A stretch of DNA of 51,815 bases from Clostridia bacterium (GTDB lineage: Bacteria; Bacillota; Clostridia; Christensenellales; Borkfalkiaceae), in the NCBI GenBank assembly GCA_017522945.1, contig JAFWXT010000060.1:1-51815 (forward strand), read 5' to 3'. Both the position numbers and the translations under genes were made by a program. The notes beneath the pieces are model-generated. The model searched no databases and was not told where the DNA came from. It saw nothing but the letters and a program-made list of their open reading frames with translations. Positions 18,279 to 27,499 of this stretch are shown here, piece by piece; position 1 is the stretch's first letter, and each line of letters opens with the position of its first letter.

Positions 18279-18287
18279 TGATACAAT
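18279..18287 (+). promoter_or_regulatory. extended -10 promoter close to the M6 peptidase start
   Basis: TGATACAAT is an extended -10 (TACAAT 18282-18287). The ATG at 18295 begins seven bases later and no Shine-Dalgarno is visible, so the message is probably leaderless. Confidence 0.5.
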
Positions 18288-18294
18288 ATAAAAT

Positions 18295-20379
18295 ATGAAA
18301 AGAAAAAATTTTTTTGCGATGTTAATCGCGATAACAACTTTTTTGCTATGCTTGCCTTTTAATAATAATAAGGTAAGCGCAAATGAATATTTGTCGGGTG
18401 CAGGTCGCATTCAAAATTTGGTGGTGTTTTTAAGTTTTGATGAAAACCCTTCTTTTAACGAAAACTTTGAAGAAGATATTTATAAAATGTACGAAACTTC
18501 TTCGGTTAGCGTTAAAAATTATTTACTTTATCAAAGTAGGGATAAACTTGAACTTTCTACAAAAATTTTAAAGCCTAAAAATGGTGACTTATGCGTTCAC
18601 TCAACGCACTCGGTTGAATACTATAAACCGCGCTATGAGTGGAATAGCAGAAGATATTTAGAAGTTAACCCCGAAGGATACGATAACAGGTATTTTGACG
18701 ATAACGGTAGGCCAGTTTCTCCGCAAACGGTTGGTGCAAAGGAACATATCGACGCAGCATATCGCGAACAAGTATTGTTAACCGAAATTGTTGATGCGTT
18801 AGATATTGAACGCAACTATGATAGCGACCTTAACGATGATGGCAACGTTGATAGTTTGGTTATAATAACCGACTTTTTGGCAGATAGCAGTTGGGGAAGC
18901 ATTTTGTGGCCACATATGGGCAACAGTCATTCTTTTACCGAAAAACTTATAAATTACTATTACTACGAACCCGATAAAAAACAAGAATATCAATCTTTAC
19001 CGCTACTAAAATTGGGCGTTGGGTATTTATCGGCTTACAATTTGATTTCAGCAAGCAGTATTGTTTCAAATCGCATAGGTGACAATAATAACGTAATTTT
19101 AAATGAGGAACGCGATTTGTATAACGTTGGAATTTTAGCTCACGAAATGATGCACACATTGGGTCTTTCGGACTATTATTCATACGAAAACTTTTCATAT
19201 CAATCGGTAGGCGAGTTTGATCTAATGGGTAGCACTACGGTTGTACCACAAAATATGCTCGGCTATATTCGCTATAAAATGGGTTGGCTAACTTTTGACG
19301 ATATACTTTATATTAACGACAGCGGTGAATACACCTTACCGCTTACTTACGAAAAGGATACGCCAACGGTTGCAAAAATTATTTTATCAGATTATCATCA
19401 AACAGGCGATTATTTTATGCTTGAATTTAGGTCAAAATCGTTTGCAACCTTAAAAGATCCATTTGATTGTGAACTTTCTGACGATGGGCTTATAGTTTAT
19501 AGGGTTAATCCAACTTCGGCATATTACAACAGTGCGGGTGAACTTGGTAACACCGATTATGGCAATATGTACGGAAAGGATGAGGTTTACGTTTATAGGG
19601 TTGGAAATCCTAACTCGACAAAGGTTCTTAATTCACCGCTTGGCGATTCGTATGCGCTTTTAGGAAGTAGAGCATCTATTTCGGTTATTGCAAGCGGGAA
19701 ATATGATATGACAACTTATGGCAACGCCGATAAAAACAAAACGGCTAACAGTTTGATTTCAAGTGAATTTAACGATAGCGAAACTGCGCTTTTATATTCA
19801 GACGGAAAAAATAGCGGCATAGTTTTATCGAATATAACGATAGATAGAGAAAGAAAATGCGTTAAATTTAACGTTTCATTACCCGAAAAACAAAGTTCAA
19901 TGCCTATTTTAAACGCAAAAAGCACACAAATATCTAAGTTTTTGGATGGTAATAACTATTTGTTATGGAATAGCGACGTTAAATCTGGAACAGCTCATTT
20001 ATTAGCAATTCGCTCAACTGATAGGCTTAAACGCCTTGCTGAAACTGGCAAATCGGGTATAACCATTGAAGATTTTAAAAATGCAGATTTTAAACATTAC
20101 GATACTGTATATTCGACCAACGTGCCACTTGCTGAAAAAAGTATAAAGCTACCTGAGTTTAACGATGAAACCTTGCTTTTTATTGCTTTTGAAACTCAAA
20201 CGGGCAGTTGCGCGGTTAGATACGTAGGTTCAATTGAAGGAAAAGAACTTACTTTTGGGCAATTTTTATATATGAAAATAGATAAAATTTACTACGTTTA
20301 TTTCTTTTCATTCGTTATCGTAGTAACTTTTTTGATAACCGCTGTGTATTATAGAAAAAAGATTGCTAAAAAAAGTTAA
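18295..20379 (+). CDS. secreted, membrane-anchored M6-family metallopeptidase
   Basis: 694 residues. Signal peptide at 1-27 (MKRKNFFAMLIAITTFLLCL...), zinc-binding HEMMHTLGLSDYY (HExxHxxGxxD, about residues 283-295) as in immune inhibitor A-type M6 peptidases, a following GEFDLMG Met-turn-like segment, a calcium-binding-like DLNDDGNVDS, and a C-terminal transmembrane helix (about 665-687) with a KKIAKKS tail. It would act on proteins outside the cell while tethered to the membrane. A beta-rich region (about 510-650) separates the catalytic domain from the anchor. Monocistronic by appearance; the family can degrade host or dietary proteins, but the target is not predictable. Confidence 0.88.
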   Translation: MKRKNFFAMLIAITTFLLCLPFNNNKVSANEYLSGAGRIQNLVVFLSFDENPSFNENFEEDIYKMYETSSVSVKNYLLYQSRDKLELSTKILKPKNGDLCVHSTHSVEYYKPRYEWNSRRYLEVNPEGYDNRYFDDNGRPVSPQTVGAKEHIDAAYREQVLLTEIVDALDIERNYDSDLNDDGNVDSLVIITDFLADSSWGSILWPHMGNSHSFTEKLINYYYYEPDKKQEYQSLPLLKLGVGYLSAYNLISASSIVSNRIGDNNNVILNEERDLYNVGILAHEMMHTLGLSDYYSYENFSYQSVGEFDLMGSTTVVPQNMLGYIRYKMGWLTFDDILYINDSGEYTLPLTYEKDTPTVAKIILSDYHQTGDYFMLEFRSKSFATLKDPFDCELSDDGLIVYRVNPTSAYYNSAGELGNTDYGNMYGKDEVYVYRVGNPNSTKVLNSPLGDSYALLGSRASISVIASGKYDMTTYGNADKNKTANSLISSEFNDSETALLYSDGKNSGIVLSNITIDRERKCVKFNVSLPEKQSSMPILNAKSTQISKFLDGNNYLLWNSDVKSGTAHLLAIRSTDRLKRLAETGKSGITIEDFKNADFKHYDTVYSTNVPLAEKSIKLPEFNDETLLFIAFETQTGSCAVRYVGSIEGKELTFGQFLYMKIDKIYYVYFFSFVIVVTFLITAVYYRKKIAKKS

Positions 20380-20469
20380 AGAAGATAACTAAGTTTAGTT
20401 AATGATAAAAAAAGTTATTAAAAATACTATAGAAAAATACACTTAATTATAGTGATAAAAGGAGCTATT

Positions 20470-21054
20470 ATGGAAGAATTTAAAAACGATAATCAATTTG
20501 AAGAAAATATTACAAAAAATGAAAACGAACAACCAAATGAAAACGAAAATAAGGATAATTCGCCGTATGCCGACGTTAATCCCTACGAAAACCCTAATCC
20601 ATATACTTCAAACTTTAATCCCTACACTTCAGACAGCGATAATTATGCAAGCGATTACGGTGTGAATAATCAAAAAAAGGAAAGAAAGGGATTAGGCATT
20701 GCCGGTATGGTTTTGGGCATTGTTAGTATGGTTCTTTGCTGTGCTTGGTATATTGCTTTGCCTTGCTCGTTAATAGGCTTAATTTTAAGTATTGTTTCAC
20801 AAAAATCAAAAGGTAATGGTTTTGCTGTAGCCGGTATCATTCTTTGTTCTTTCGCGTTGGCTTTTGCACTATTGATTTTTCTTTCGGTAGTATCTTTATT
20901 CGGTACATTTTTTGAAGAATTTATGAAGGCTTTTGAAAGTGCATGGGAGAGCGCTTCGGGGGATTTATACGGCAGTGATAGTTCAAGTTTTGACCATAAT
21001 AACGGCGCGATTATCAACCTATTTAATTTTATCAAGGGCATTTTTAAACGCTAA
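20470..21054 (+). CDS. DUF4190-type membrane protein
   Basis: 194 residues. An acidic, Asn/Pro/Tyr-rich soluble N-terminus (1-75; repeated NPY..NPYTS) precedes KGLGIAGMVLGIVSMVLCC, two hydrophobic hairpin helices (about 80-105 and 116-150) typical of DUF4190, and a Ser/Asp-rich tail ending FIKGIFKR. Function unknown; such proteins are common small membrane proteins in Gram-positives. AAAAGGAG stands eight bases before ATG 20470. Its TAA overlaps the next gene's ATG (TAATG), so the two are translationally coupled. Confidence 0.8.
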   Translation: MEEFKNDNQFEENITKNENEQPNENENKDNSPYADVNPYENPNPYTSNFNPYTSDSDNYASDYGVNNQKKERKGLGIAGMVLGIVSMVLCCAWYIALPCSLIGLILSIVSQKSKGNGFAVAGIILCSFALAFALLIFLSVVSLFGTFFEEFMKAFESAWESASGDLYGSDSSSFDHNNGAIINLFNFIKGIFKR

Positions 21055-21458
21055 TGAAATCTAACAAAAAAATTATTGCAATAAGGATAACGATAATTTT
21101 ATTTTACTTATTTTGCGCGCTTTTTGCAATATATTTATATTTCGCCAACCCTATAGATAACGATATTTACGGCTTTTTAATTCATCAAAAAAGCGTAATT
21201 CATTGTCCTTCGTGTGGGCTTACAAGAAGCATTTATTCGCTTATGCATTTTGATTTTAAGGGCGCGTTTTATTATCACGCGTTTTTCGTTTGCACGCTTC
21301 CTATTTTAGGTTACTTAATTTTAACGCTAACCGTTAATTTGTTTGCAAACAAAAAAATAATAGCTTATCCTAAACGCTATTCTTTATTCTTATACGGCTA
21401 TTTGTTTGCTTTAATTGCCTTTACAATTTTTAGAAATTTTACAAGTGTTATTTATTAA
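21054..21458 (+). CDS. DUF2752 family membrane protein
   Basis: 134 residues with three transmembrane helices (about 8-27, 66-92 and 104-125). The signature CPSCGLTRSIYSLMHFDFKGAFYYH is the DUF2752 motif (CPxCGxTRA...L..GD...A...N). The role is unknown. It shares a start/stop overlap with the DUF4190 gene, so both products are probably made in similar amounts. A weak hairpin with T-rich flank follows at 21530-21571. Confidence 0.85.
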   Translation: MKSNKKIIAIRITIILFYLFCALFAIYLYFANPIDNDIYGFLIHQKSVIHCPSCGLTRSIYSLMHFDFKGAFYYHAFFVCTLPILGYLILTLTVNLFANKKIIAYPKRYSLFLYGYLFALIAFTIFRNFTSVIY

Positions 21459-21529
21459 AGCTTTGCAGTGGCAAACGGTTAATTGAACTTTGTTTATTAA
21501 AGATGCGATATTAAAAATATGTTTTTTTA

Positions 21530-21571
21530 GTGACTTTTTGGTTTTTTAGCTAAAAAGTCGCTTTGTTTTTA
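21530..21571 (+). terminator. weak terminator after the DUF2752 gene
   Basis: GACTTTTT and AAAAAGTC pair across an AT-rich loop and are followed by CGCTTTGTTTTT. Between 21459 and 21638 I see nothing else. Confidence 0.4.
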
Positions 21572-21638
21572 GCAAAAAGCTTATTTATTTTATAAATAAA
21601 GGTAAAAAATAGTTGCAAATTGACTTTGAATATGTTAA

Positions 21639-21783
21639 TATAATAGGGTTGAAAAATTCGCACTCGCGTTTCGGTGATTTCGTTGTTCCAAAATTCACTT
21701 ATCTACGGGAATTCGGTCACCCATGTCCTATCCGTTGCCGCGGAAAAGGGAAATTCGAGGAGGATTAAACGGAGGAAAACATT
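21639..21783 (+). promoter_or_regulatory. -10 element and 5' leader of rpsB-tsf
   Basis: TATAAT (21639-21644) starts a leader of about 130 bases. The -35 is imperfect: TTGCAA would be 20 bases and TTGACT 13 bases away. The leader is GC-richer than its surroundings and can fold (GAATTCGGTCACC..., CCGTTGCCGCGG, ending GAGGAGGATTAAACGGAGG), compatible with autoregulation by S2. It carries two Shine-Dalgarno-like sequences; the second is next to the ATG. Confidence 0.5.
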
Positions 21784-22599
21784 ATGGCAGTAACAAGTAT
21801 GAAACAACTTCTTGAAGCTGGTGTTCACTTTGGTCACCAAACAAGAAGATGGAACCCAAAAATGCGTAAGTACATTTATGGCGAAAGAAACGGTATTCAC
21901 ATTATCGACCTACAAATCACTGTTGGTTTAATTGAAGAAGCTTACAAATTCGTTGTAGATGCAGTTAAGCAAGACAAGTCAGTTCTTTTCGTAGGAACTA
22001 AGAAACAAGCTCAAGAAGCTATTCAACAAGAAGCTGAAAGATGTGGTATGTACTACATCAACTCAAGATGGTTAGGTGGTACTTTAACAAACTTCAAAAC
22101 TATCCGTTCAAGAGTTGAAAGACTTAACAAGCTTGACCAAATGGAAAAAATGGGCGATTTCGATTTACTTCCAAAGAAAGAAGTTATCGCTTTAAAAACT
22201 GAAAGAGACAAATTACAAACAAACTTAGGCGGTATCAGAGAAATGAGAAATCTTCCTGGCGTTATGTTCGTAGTTGACCCTAACTGTGAAGATATTGCTG
22301 TTAAGGAAGCAAGAAAACTTGGTATCCCTGTAGTTGCTGTAACTGATACAAACTGCGACCCTGATATGGTTGATTACGTTATCTCTGGTAACGATGATGC
22401 TATCCGCGCAGTAAAATTACTTGCTTCAATCATTGCTGATGCCGTTATCGAAGCTAAACAAGGTGAAGATGCTGTTAAGCGTTCTCACGAAGAAGTTTCT
22501 TCTATGGCTCAAGTTGAAGTAAGCGCTGAAGAAGTTGCTGAACAAGATGCTGTTGCTGAAGAAGCTGTAGCAGCTGTTGAAGCTAAAGAATCTAAGTAA
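21784..22599 (+). CDS. rpsB: 30S ribosomal protein S2
   Basis: 271 residues. It begins [27 protein letters not shown] and contains [46 protein letters not shown] and [15 protein letters not shown], all classic S2 segments. S2 joins late in small-subunit assembly and is needed for S1 or mRNA docking. The C-terminus (about 235-271) is an acidic alanine/glutamate-rich tail, as in many Firmicutes. CGGAGG lies six bases before the ATG. It forms an operon with tsf, 29 bases downstream, in the common bacterial order. Confidence 0.98.
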   Translation: MAVTSMKQLLEAGVHFGHQTRRWNPKMRKYIYGERNGIHIIDLQITVGLIEEAYKFVVDAVKQDKSVLFVGTKKQAQEAIQQEAERCGMYYINSRWLGGTLTNFKTIRSRVERLNKLDQMEKMGDFDLLPKKEVIALKTERDKLQTNLGGIREMRNLPGVMFVVDPNCEDIAVKEARKLGIPVVAVTDTNCDPDMVDYVISGNDDAIRAVKLLASIIADAVIEAKQGEDAVKRSHEEVSSMAQVEVSAEEVAEQDAVAEEAVAAVEAKESK

Positions 22600-22628
22600 T
22601 TTATATTTATAGTTAAAGGAGAATTGAA

Positions 22629-23288
22629 ATGAGTTTTACCGCTAAAGACGTAATGACACTTCGCCAAAGAACAGGCGCAGGTATGATGGATTGTAAAGCC
22701 GCTTTAAACGAAACTAACGGCGATATGGAAAAAGCTATCGACTATCTTCGCGAAAAGGGTATTGCTAAGGCTGCTAAAAAGGCTGGCAGAATCGCTGCTG
22801 AAGGTATCGTTGACAGCTACATTCACATGAATGGTAACATCGGTGTTTTAGTTGAAGTTAACTGCGAAACCGACTTCGTTGCTCGTGGCGATCAATTCAA
22901 AGCTTTAGTTCACGATATCGCTATGCACATTGCTGCTGCTAAGCCTGAATATCTTTCACCAGAAGACGTTCCAGCTTCAGTTTTAGAACACGAAAAAGAA
23001 ATTCTTCGCGCTCAAGCTATTGCTGAAGGCAAACCTGCTCAAATCGTTGAAAGAATGGTTGAAGGTAGAATTAAAAGCTATTATGAAGATAACTGCTTAT
23101 TAAACCAAAAATTCGTTAAAGATCCTGCTAAAACAATCAATCAATTAGTTGTTGATGCAACTGCTCAAATTGGTGAAAAGATTGCTATTAGAAGATTCGT
23201 TCGTTACGAAATGGGTGAAGGTTTAGAAAAGAAGAGTGAAAACCTTGCTGATGAAGTAGCAGCTCAAGTTGCTAAAATGAAAGGCTAA
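22629..23288 (+). CDS. tsf: translation elongation factor Ts
   Basis: 219 residues, one of the shorter forms found in Firmicutes, with a single core subdomain. Signature [37 protein letters not shown] (residues 13-50 in two blocks), the nucleotide-exchange motif [10 protein letters not shown] (about 78-87) and QKFVKDP. EF-Ts ejects GDP from EF-Tu. AAAGGAG sits seven bases before the ATG. The rpsB-tsf message ends at the terminator 23310-23342. Confidence 0.98.
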   Translation: MSFTAKDVMTLRQRTGAGMMDCKAALNETNGDMEKAIDYLREKGIAKAAKKAGRIAAEGIVDSYIHMNGNIGVLVEVNCETDFVARGDQFKALVHDIAMHIAAAKPEYLSPEDVPASVLEHEKEILRAQAIAEGKPAQIVERMVEGRIKSYYEDNCLLNQKFVKDPAKTINQLVVDATAQIGEKIAIRRFVRYEMGEGLEKKSENLADEVAAQVAKMKG

Positions 23289-23309
23289 TAATTCTTAATA
23301 AAAAAATTA

Positions 23310-23342
23310 AAACGCAAAGATTTATGTCTTTGCGTTTTTTTT
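23310..23342 (+). terminator. terminator of rpsB-tsf (first copy of a duplicated terminator)
   Basis: Arms AAAACGCAAAGA (23310-23321) and TCTTTGCGTTTT (23328-23339) are followed by Ts. A nearly identical terminator with the same AAATTAAAACGCAAAGATTT flank ends the next gene at 24186-24217. Confidence 0.9.
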
Positions 23343-23364
23343 GATAATTTTTTAGTTAATATAT

Positions 23365-23393
23365 TTGATTTAGATTTAAACCTGTGCTATACT
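23365..23393 (+). promoter_or_regulatory. promoter of the NERD gene
   Basis: TTGATT (23365-23370) and TATACT (23388-23393) are 17 bases apart, placing the transcript start near 23400. This excludes a start at TTG 23398 and supports ATG 23431. Confidence 0.65.
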
Positions 23394-23430
23394 CTATTTG
23401 TTAATAAAAAAAAGGAGATGTCTTTACATT

Positions 23431-24153
23431 ATGCCAGCTCTTATAATAACATTTATTGTTTTACTAATTATTGTAGTTGTACTAAAAAAATATTTTAATA
23501 GTCCTGAAACAATTGGTAAAATGGGAGAATTTGAAGTTAAAAGTGTTATAGGAAAAACAATTGAAAATAAAAAATATGTTATAAACGATTTAACTGTTTT
23601 AAATAATGAAATGACCTGCCAGATAGACCATATTGTGATAAACCGTCGTGGTATATTTGTAATAGAAACTAAAAATTATACTGGGAGAATATATGGTTCT
23701 GAAAATCAGCGTGAGTGGACTCAGGTTTTAGCCTATGGAAAGAAGAAATATAAATTTTATAATCCTGTTAAGCAAAATGCAACGCACGTTTATAACGTAA
23801 GTAGAATAGTGGGTAATTTGCCAATTTATTCGTTAGTCGTATTTGTTCAAAATAATACACATCACATTGAAGCGGATAATGTAATACCACTTAATAAATT
23901 AAGAATGGTTCTTCGTAACGGTGATGATGTTTTAAACCAAGAGCAAATGAAATTTGCATACCAAACATTATTGGCAAATAAAGTTGAAAAGACAGTAAAA
24001 GAGCATATTGAGAATATACAAGAACAGCAAAGAAATATAAAAAATTGTATTTGTCCAAGGTGTGGTGGAAATTTAACTTTAAAAAAGGGAAAATATGGTG
24101 AATTTTATGGTTGTTCTAATTATCCAAAGTGTAAGTTTACTAAAAAAATATAA
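23431..24153 (+). CDS. membrane-anchored NERD-domain protein with topoisomerase-type zinc finger
   Basis: About 240 residues. An N-terminal transmembrane helix (1-20), then a NERD domain (about 23-150) with GKMGEFEV, QIDHIVINRRGIFVIETKNYTGRIYG and W....YGKK, matching the nuclease-related PD-(D/E)xK-like core (D of QIDH, E-x-K of IETKN). The C-terminus (about 205-240) is a four-cysteine finger, CPRCGG...CSNYPKC, like those of type I topoisomerases. It suggests a DNA-binding nuclease at the membrane; real activity is unproven. AGGAG precedes the ATG by a rather long 13 bases. The gene is bracketed by near-identical terminators, as if acquired as a cassette. Confidence 0.85.
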   Translation: MPALIITFIVLLIIVVVLKKYFNSPETIGKMGEFEVKSVIGKTIENKKYVINDLTVLNNEMTCQIDHIVINRRGIFVIETKNYTGRIYGSENQREWTQVLAYGKKKYKFYNPVKQNATHVYNVSRIVGNLPIYSLVVFVQNNTHHIEADNVIPLNKLRMVLRNGDDVLNQEQMKFAYQTLLANKVEKTVKEHIENIQEQQRNIKNCICPRCGGNLTLKKGKYGEFYGCSNYPKCKFTKKI

Positions 24154-24185
24154 TATAAAGGTTAATGCATTATAAAAACAAAATT

Positions 24186-24217
24186 AAAACGCAAAGATTT
24201 GTTTCTTTGCGTTTTTT
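24186..24217 (+). terminator. terminator of the NERD gene (second copy)
   Basis: Arms AAAACGCAAAGA (24186-24197) and TCTTTGCGTTTT (24204-24215), loop differing from the copy at 23310 by only a few bases. Confidence 0.9.
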
Positions 24218-24346
24218 TGTTGCTGTATTAAGCTTGAAAGTTAACAAAATTTCAATCATATTATATAAATGTATATAATAGTGGCAAAATTAGTAAATTG
24301 TAACATATATTAGAATGAATAGATATATTTATTCGGAGGTAAAAAA

Positions 24347-24988
24347 ATGTCATTTTTTTCTAATTTTCAGTCAGACCGTTGCCCCTGTCAAATAACGGGC
24401 AACCCTTTAAACGGACTTTGCGAAAAGGTATGTATACAAACAAAAAAGGTTTTCGATGCTTGTATTAAACAAACGCAAGAAGAAGGTATCGTTTTAACGC
24501 CAACTTCTTTTACTCCTGAAAATCCTACATATCCGTTAACTTTCGTTTCGGCAAAAAGCACTACAACGCGCGCTACCGTAACGTCGGTGCAAATCGATAG
24601 GCTTACCGATAGACCTAATTTTGCAAGGGTACAAGTAACTTTATCCGTGCCTATGGAAGTTGTTTATACCGATGCTAACGGTGTTACCGGAACTGCCGAA
24701 AGCACCACCACTTTAACCGGCGACGTTATAATGTTCGTGCCAGAACCATCGATTATACCTTATTTTGTTGAAGGTGTTGTTTCTATCGTTGCGCCCGAAG
24801 GTACTTTTGATGAAACTACCGGTACTTTTACGGTAAGTTGTTGCGTTACTGTTATTTTAAAAATGGTAATGGAGGTAGAACTTTTAGTTCCTTCTTACGG
24901 CTATGCAACTATTCCACCTTGCCAAGAATATACGCAAGAAGTATGCTCGGGATTTTTTGAATTACCACTTTTCCCAAACGGTAACTAA
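24347..24988 (+). CDS. cysteine-containing conserved hypothetical, possibly spore- or envelope-related
   Basis: 213 residues, no signal peptide. It has an N-terminal cysteine motif (CPCQITGNPLNGLCEKVCIQTKKVFDACIKQ, in two blocks around residues 12-42), a Thr/Val-rich beta region (60-180) with TFTVSCCVTVIL, and a C-terminal CQEYTQEVC. The VCI..KKVFDACI pattern is one I associate with clostridial hypothetical proteins of spore or surface layers, but I cannot name a family. GGAGG lies nine bases upstream of the ATG. It is monocistronic and followed by a strong terminator. The promoter region (24260-24340) shows TATAAT-like sequences without a clear -35. Confidence 0.6.
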   Translation: MSFFSNFQSDRCPCQITGNPLNGLCEKVCIQTKKVFDACIKQTQEEGIVLTPTSFTPENPTYPLTFVSAKSTTTRATVTSVQIDRLTDRPNFARVQVTLSVPMEVVYTDANGVTGTAESTTTLTGDVIMFVPEPSIIPYFVEGVVSIVAPEGTFDETTGTFTVSCCVTVILKMVMEVELLVPSYGYATIPPCQEYTQEVCSGFFELPLFPNGN

Positions 24989-25030
24989 TGTGCGTTAATC
25001 GCCTTATAGACTAACTAAATTATAATTTTT

Positions 25031-25063
25031 TGGGCTTTTGAAATTTCAAAAGCCCATTTTTTA
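25031..25063 (+). terminator. intrinsic terminator
   Basis: TGGGCTTTTGAAA and TTTCAAAAGCCCA form a perfect hairpin followed by six Ts. Confidence 0.9.
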
Positions 25064-25094
25064 TTGCAAGCTTTAGTTAATTAGCATTAAGCGT

Positions 25095-25123
25095 TTGACA
25101 AAGCTTTATAAATATATTAAAAT
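25095..25123 (+). promoter_or_regulatory. promoter of rsmE
   Basis: TTGACA (25095-25100) and TAAAAT (25118-25123) with a 17-base spacer. Confidence 0.7.
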
Positions 25124-25155
25124 AATATGGTAGAATAATGTGCAGTAGGTATATT

Positions 25156-25872
25156 ATGGCAGGATACAGAAGATTTTTTACCAACAAAATTGAAAATAAT
25201 CTTGTAATCGAGGGGGAAGAGTTTCGCCACGCGGTTAGCGTTTTAAGAATTAAGGAAGGTGAAACCATAATCGTTTGCGATAACTCGGGCGATGAATATT
25301 TGGCACAAATAACTAAAATTGAAAAAAAGTGTTTTAATGCCCAAGTAATACAAAAGCAAGAAAATAACTGTGAAGCAAAAAATGAAGTTATACTGATTTG
25401 CGGTTATTTAAAGGGTGATAAAACCGAACTTATCGTTCAAAAAGCGGTTGAACTTGGCGTTAAAAAGATTATAACTTTTTCTTCTGAATTTAGTTCAGCT
25501 TATATGAACGAAAATAAATTATCACGCCTTAATAGAGTTTCGGTTGAAAGCGCAAAACAATGCGGAAGGGCGATTGCTCCGACCGTTGAATACGCCGAAA
25601 ACTTTGAAAAAGCTTTAACCTTTGGCGAAGGTGCAACCACTAAAATTTTTGCTTGCGAGTTTGCTGATAAAAGCGATATAAGTTTAAGCGAAGTTTGCAA
25701 AACAACTGCAATTGTTGTTGGCAGCGAAGGTGGTTTTTCTAAAGAAGAAAGCGATATTGCTGTGCAAAAAGGATATAAAAGAGTATTTTTAGGCAACCGA
25801 ATTTTACGCGCAGAAACTGCGTGTATTGCCCTTTGTTCAATAGTTATGCACTCACTTGGCGAGTTAAAATAG
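25156..25872 (+). CDS. rsmE: 16S rRNA (uracil-1498-N3)-methyltransferase RsmE
   Basis: 238 residues from ATG 25156, which has AGTAGG seven bases upstream; an in-frame ATG at 25138 is closer to the transcript start and lacks a site. N-terminal PUA-like domain with EEFRHAVSVLRIKEGETIIVCD, then a SPOUT methyltransferase fold with KAVELGVKKIITFSSEFS, AKQCGRA, the knot motif VVGSEGGFSKEE and LGNRILRAETA. The enzyme methylates U1498 of 16S rRNA in the small subunit. prmA, often next to rsmE, is absent here. The stop codon is inside the terminator hairpin. Confidence 0.95.
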   Translation: MAGYRRFFTNKIENNLVIEGEEFRHAVSVLRIKEGETIIVCDNSGDEYLAQITKIEKKCFNAQVIQKQENNCEAKNEVILICGYLKGDKTELIVQKAVELGVKKIITFSSEFSSAYMNENKLSRLNRVSVESAKQCGRAIAPTVEYAENFEKALTFGEGATTKIFACEFADKSDISLSEVCKTTAIVVGSEGGFSKEESDIAVQKGYKRVFLGNRILRAETACIALCSIVMHSLGELK

Positions 25873-25893
25873 GCATTTTTGCCTATTTTTTTT
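25866..25893 (+). terminator. terminator overlapping the rsmE stop codon
   Basis: AAAATAGGC and GCCTATTTT flank a five-base T loop and are followed by Ts. The TAG stop (25870-25872) is part of the left arm. Confidence 0.85.
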
Positions 25894-26051
25894 GTTTTTA
25901 AGCAAAAAATCACTAAAAAAATATTGAAAAAATATAAAAGCTATGTTATAATAATAAAAAAACAAAAGTGCCGTTAATCAACCTAAAGGCTAACTTTTAT
26001 AAAAATAACAACAATAATTGCGTTTATTTTAACGTGAGAAAAAGGAATATT

Positions 26052-27284
26052 ATGTTACAAGAAAAATTTAAAAAAGTAGCGGTTTTGCCCGAAAATCCAA
26101 ATTACGAAAAACTTATTGAAAGAGAAAGCCCTATAGCCAATAGTTCGTCGGATTTGCGTTCGCCTTTCGAGCGTGACTATAACCGTATTTTACACTCAAC
26201 GGCTTTTCGTAGATTAAAGCATAAAACTCAAGTGTTTTATAATATTGAAAGCGACCATATTTGTACAAGAATGGAACACGTGTGGCACGTTGAATCGGTA
26301 AGCTATACTATTGCAAAAGCTTTGGGGCTTAACACCGAACTTACGCGCGCTATAGCTGTAGGGCACGATTTAGGGCACGCACCATTCGGTCACTACGGCG
26401 AAAGCGTTATTAACAAACTTCACTTAAAATATTTAGGAACTAAGTTTTGGCACGAAAAGAATAGTTTGTATTTTTGTGATAATATCGAACTTTTACCAAA
26501 CCACGCTAACGTAAATAAAAACTTAAATTTAACTTACGCCGTGCGTGACGGTATTATTTCACATTGTGGCGAAAAGGATATAAACCAAATAATGCCACGC
26601 AAAAACTTTATCGACCTTAAAGATTTTAATCTTCCTGGCGAATACAATCCTGCAACTTTTGAAGGTTGCGTTGTAAAAATTTCGGATAAGATTGCCTATG
26701 TTGGTAGAGATATTGAAGACGCTATTAACCTTAATTTCTTAAGCGAAAGTACCTTAAAAGAACTTTCAAAAATTGTTAAATTAAATGAAGACGGGGTTAT
26801 TAATACAAGCTCGATTATGCGAAATATGATTTACGATATTTGCGAACAAAGTGCGCCTGAAAAGGGAATATGTTTGTCGGATGAAATGTCGTACACCCTT
26901 AACGAAATTAAAAAGTTTAACTATAAGTACATTTATGATAACGAAAGATTTAACTCTTTTAAAAAGTATGCCGAACTTATTTTAAATGATATTTTTGAAA
27001 TTTTATATAGCGCTTATTCTTCAGAAAACGTTTTTGCTTCGCTTAAAGCTAAAGAAAAGAAATATCCAACTTTAATGAGTGGATTTGCAAGTTTCTTGGC
27101 AAAATATATGCCAAAGGATAAAGTTCCTGCAAAATATTTATCTAAACTTGAACAATATGGCAACAAAATGATTTATGAAGATATTCAAAGCGAAAAGATT
27201 TACGTTCAAGCAATATTTGATTACATTGCAGGTATGACTGATAAATACGCAGTTAAACTGTTTGAAGAATTAATAAATTACTAA
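26052..27284 (+). CDS. dgt: dGTPase-like HD-domain triphosphohydrolase
   Basis: 410 residues. The HD domain reads FERDYNRILHSTAFRRLKHKTQVF, SDHICTRMEHVWHVESV, then GHDLGHAPFGHYGE with the metal-binding His-Asp, and ends with VKISDKIAYVGRDIEDAI carrying the final aspartate. Family members hydrolyse dGTP (or other dNTPs) to nucleoside and triphosphate and can restrict phage replication. ATG 26052 is preceded by AAAGGAA; an upstream in-frame extension reads through an instance of the dispersed motif and is not coding. A terminator at 27302-27327 follows. Confidence 0.92.
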   Translation: MLQEKFKKVAVLPENPNYEKLIERESPIANSSSDLRSPFERDYNRILHSTAFRRLKHKTQVFYNIESDHICTRMEHVWHVESVSYTIAKALGLNTELTRAIAVGHDLGHAPFGHYGESVINKLHLKYLGTKFWHEKNSLYFCDNIELLPNHANVNKNLNLTYAVRDGIISHCGEKDINQIMPRKNFIDLKDFNLPGEYNPATFEGCVVKISDKIAYVGRDIEDAINLNFLSESTLKELSKIVKLNEDGVINTSSIMRNMIYDICEQSAPEKGICLSDEMSYTLNEIKKFNYKYIYDNERFNSFKKYAELILNDIFEILYSAYSSENVFASLKAKEKKYPTLMSGFASFLAKYMPKDKVPAKYLSKLEQYGNKMIYEDIQSEKIYVQAIFDYIAGMTDKYAVKLFEELINY

Positions 27285-27301
27285 GCATTTATACCAATAA
27301 A

Positions 27302-27327
27302 GTCCGCCCTAAAAAGGCGGATTTTTT
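27302..27327 (+). terminator. terminator of the dGTPase gene
   Basis: GTCCGCC and GGCGGAT pair across CTAAAAA and are followed by a run of Ts. Confidence 0.85.
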
Positions 27328-27499
27328 AATATAAAAATACAGTTAATCGCGTTATAGGGGCGTTTTTTGTTTGTTACTAAATATTTAAAAGGCAATTTAA
27401 TAATTTTTTTTATTTTGGCTTGATTTTAAGCGGTTATTATGATATTATATATATATCATATTTAGTATGGATAGTTTTATTTCAACATGGGAGAAAGTT

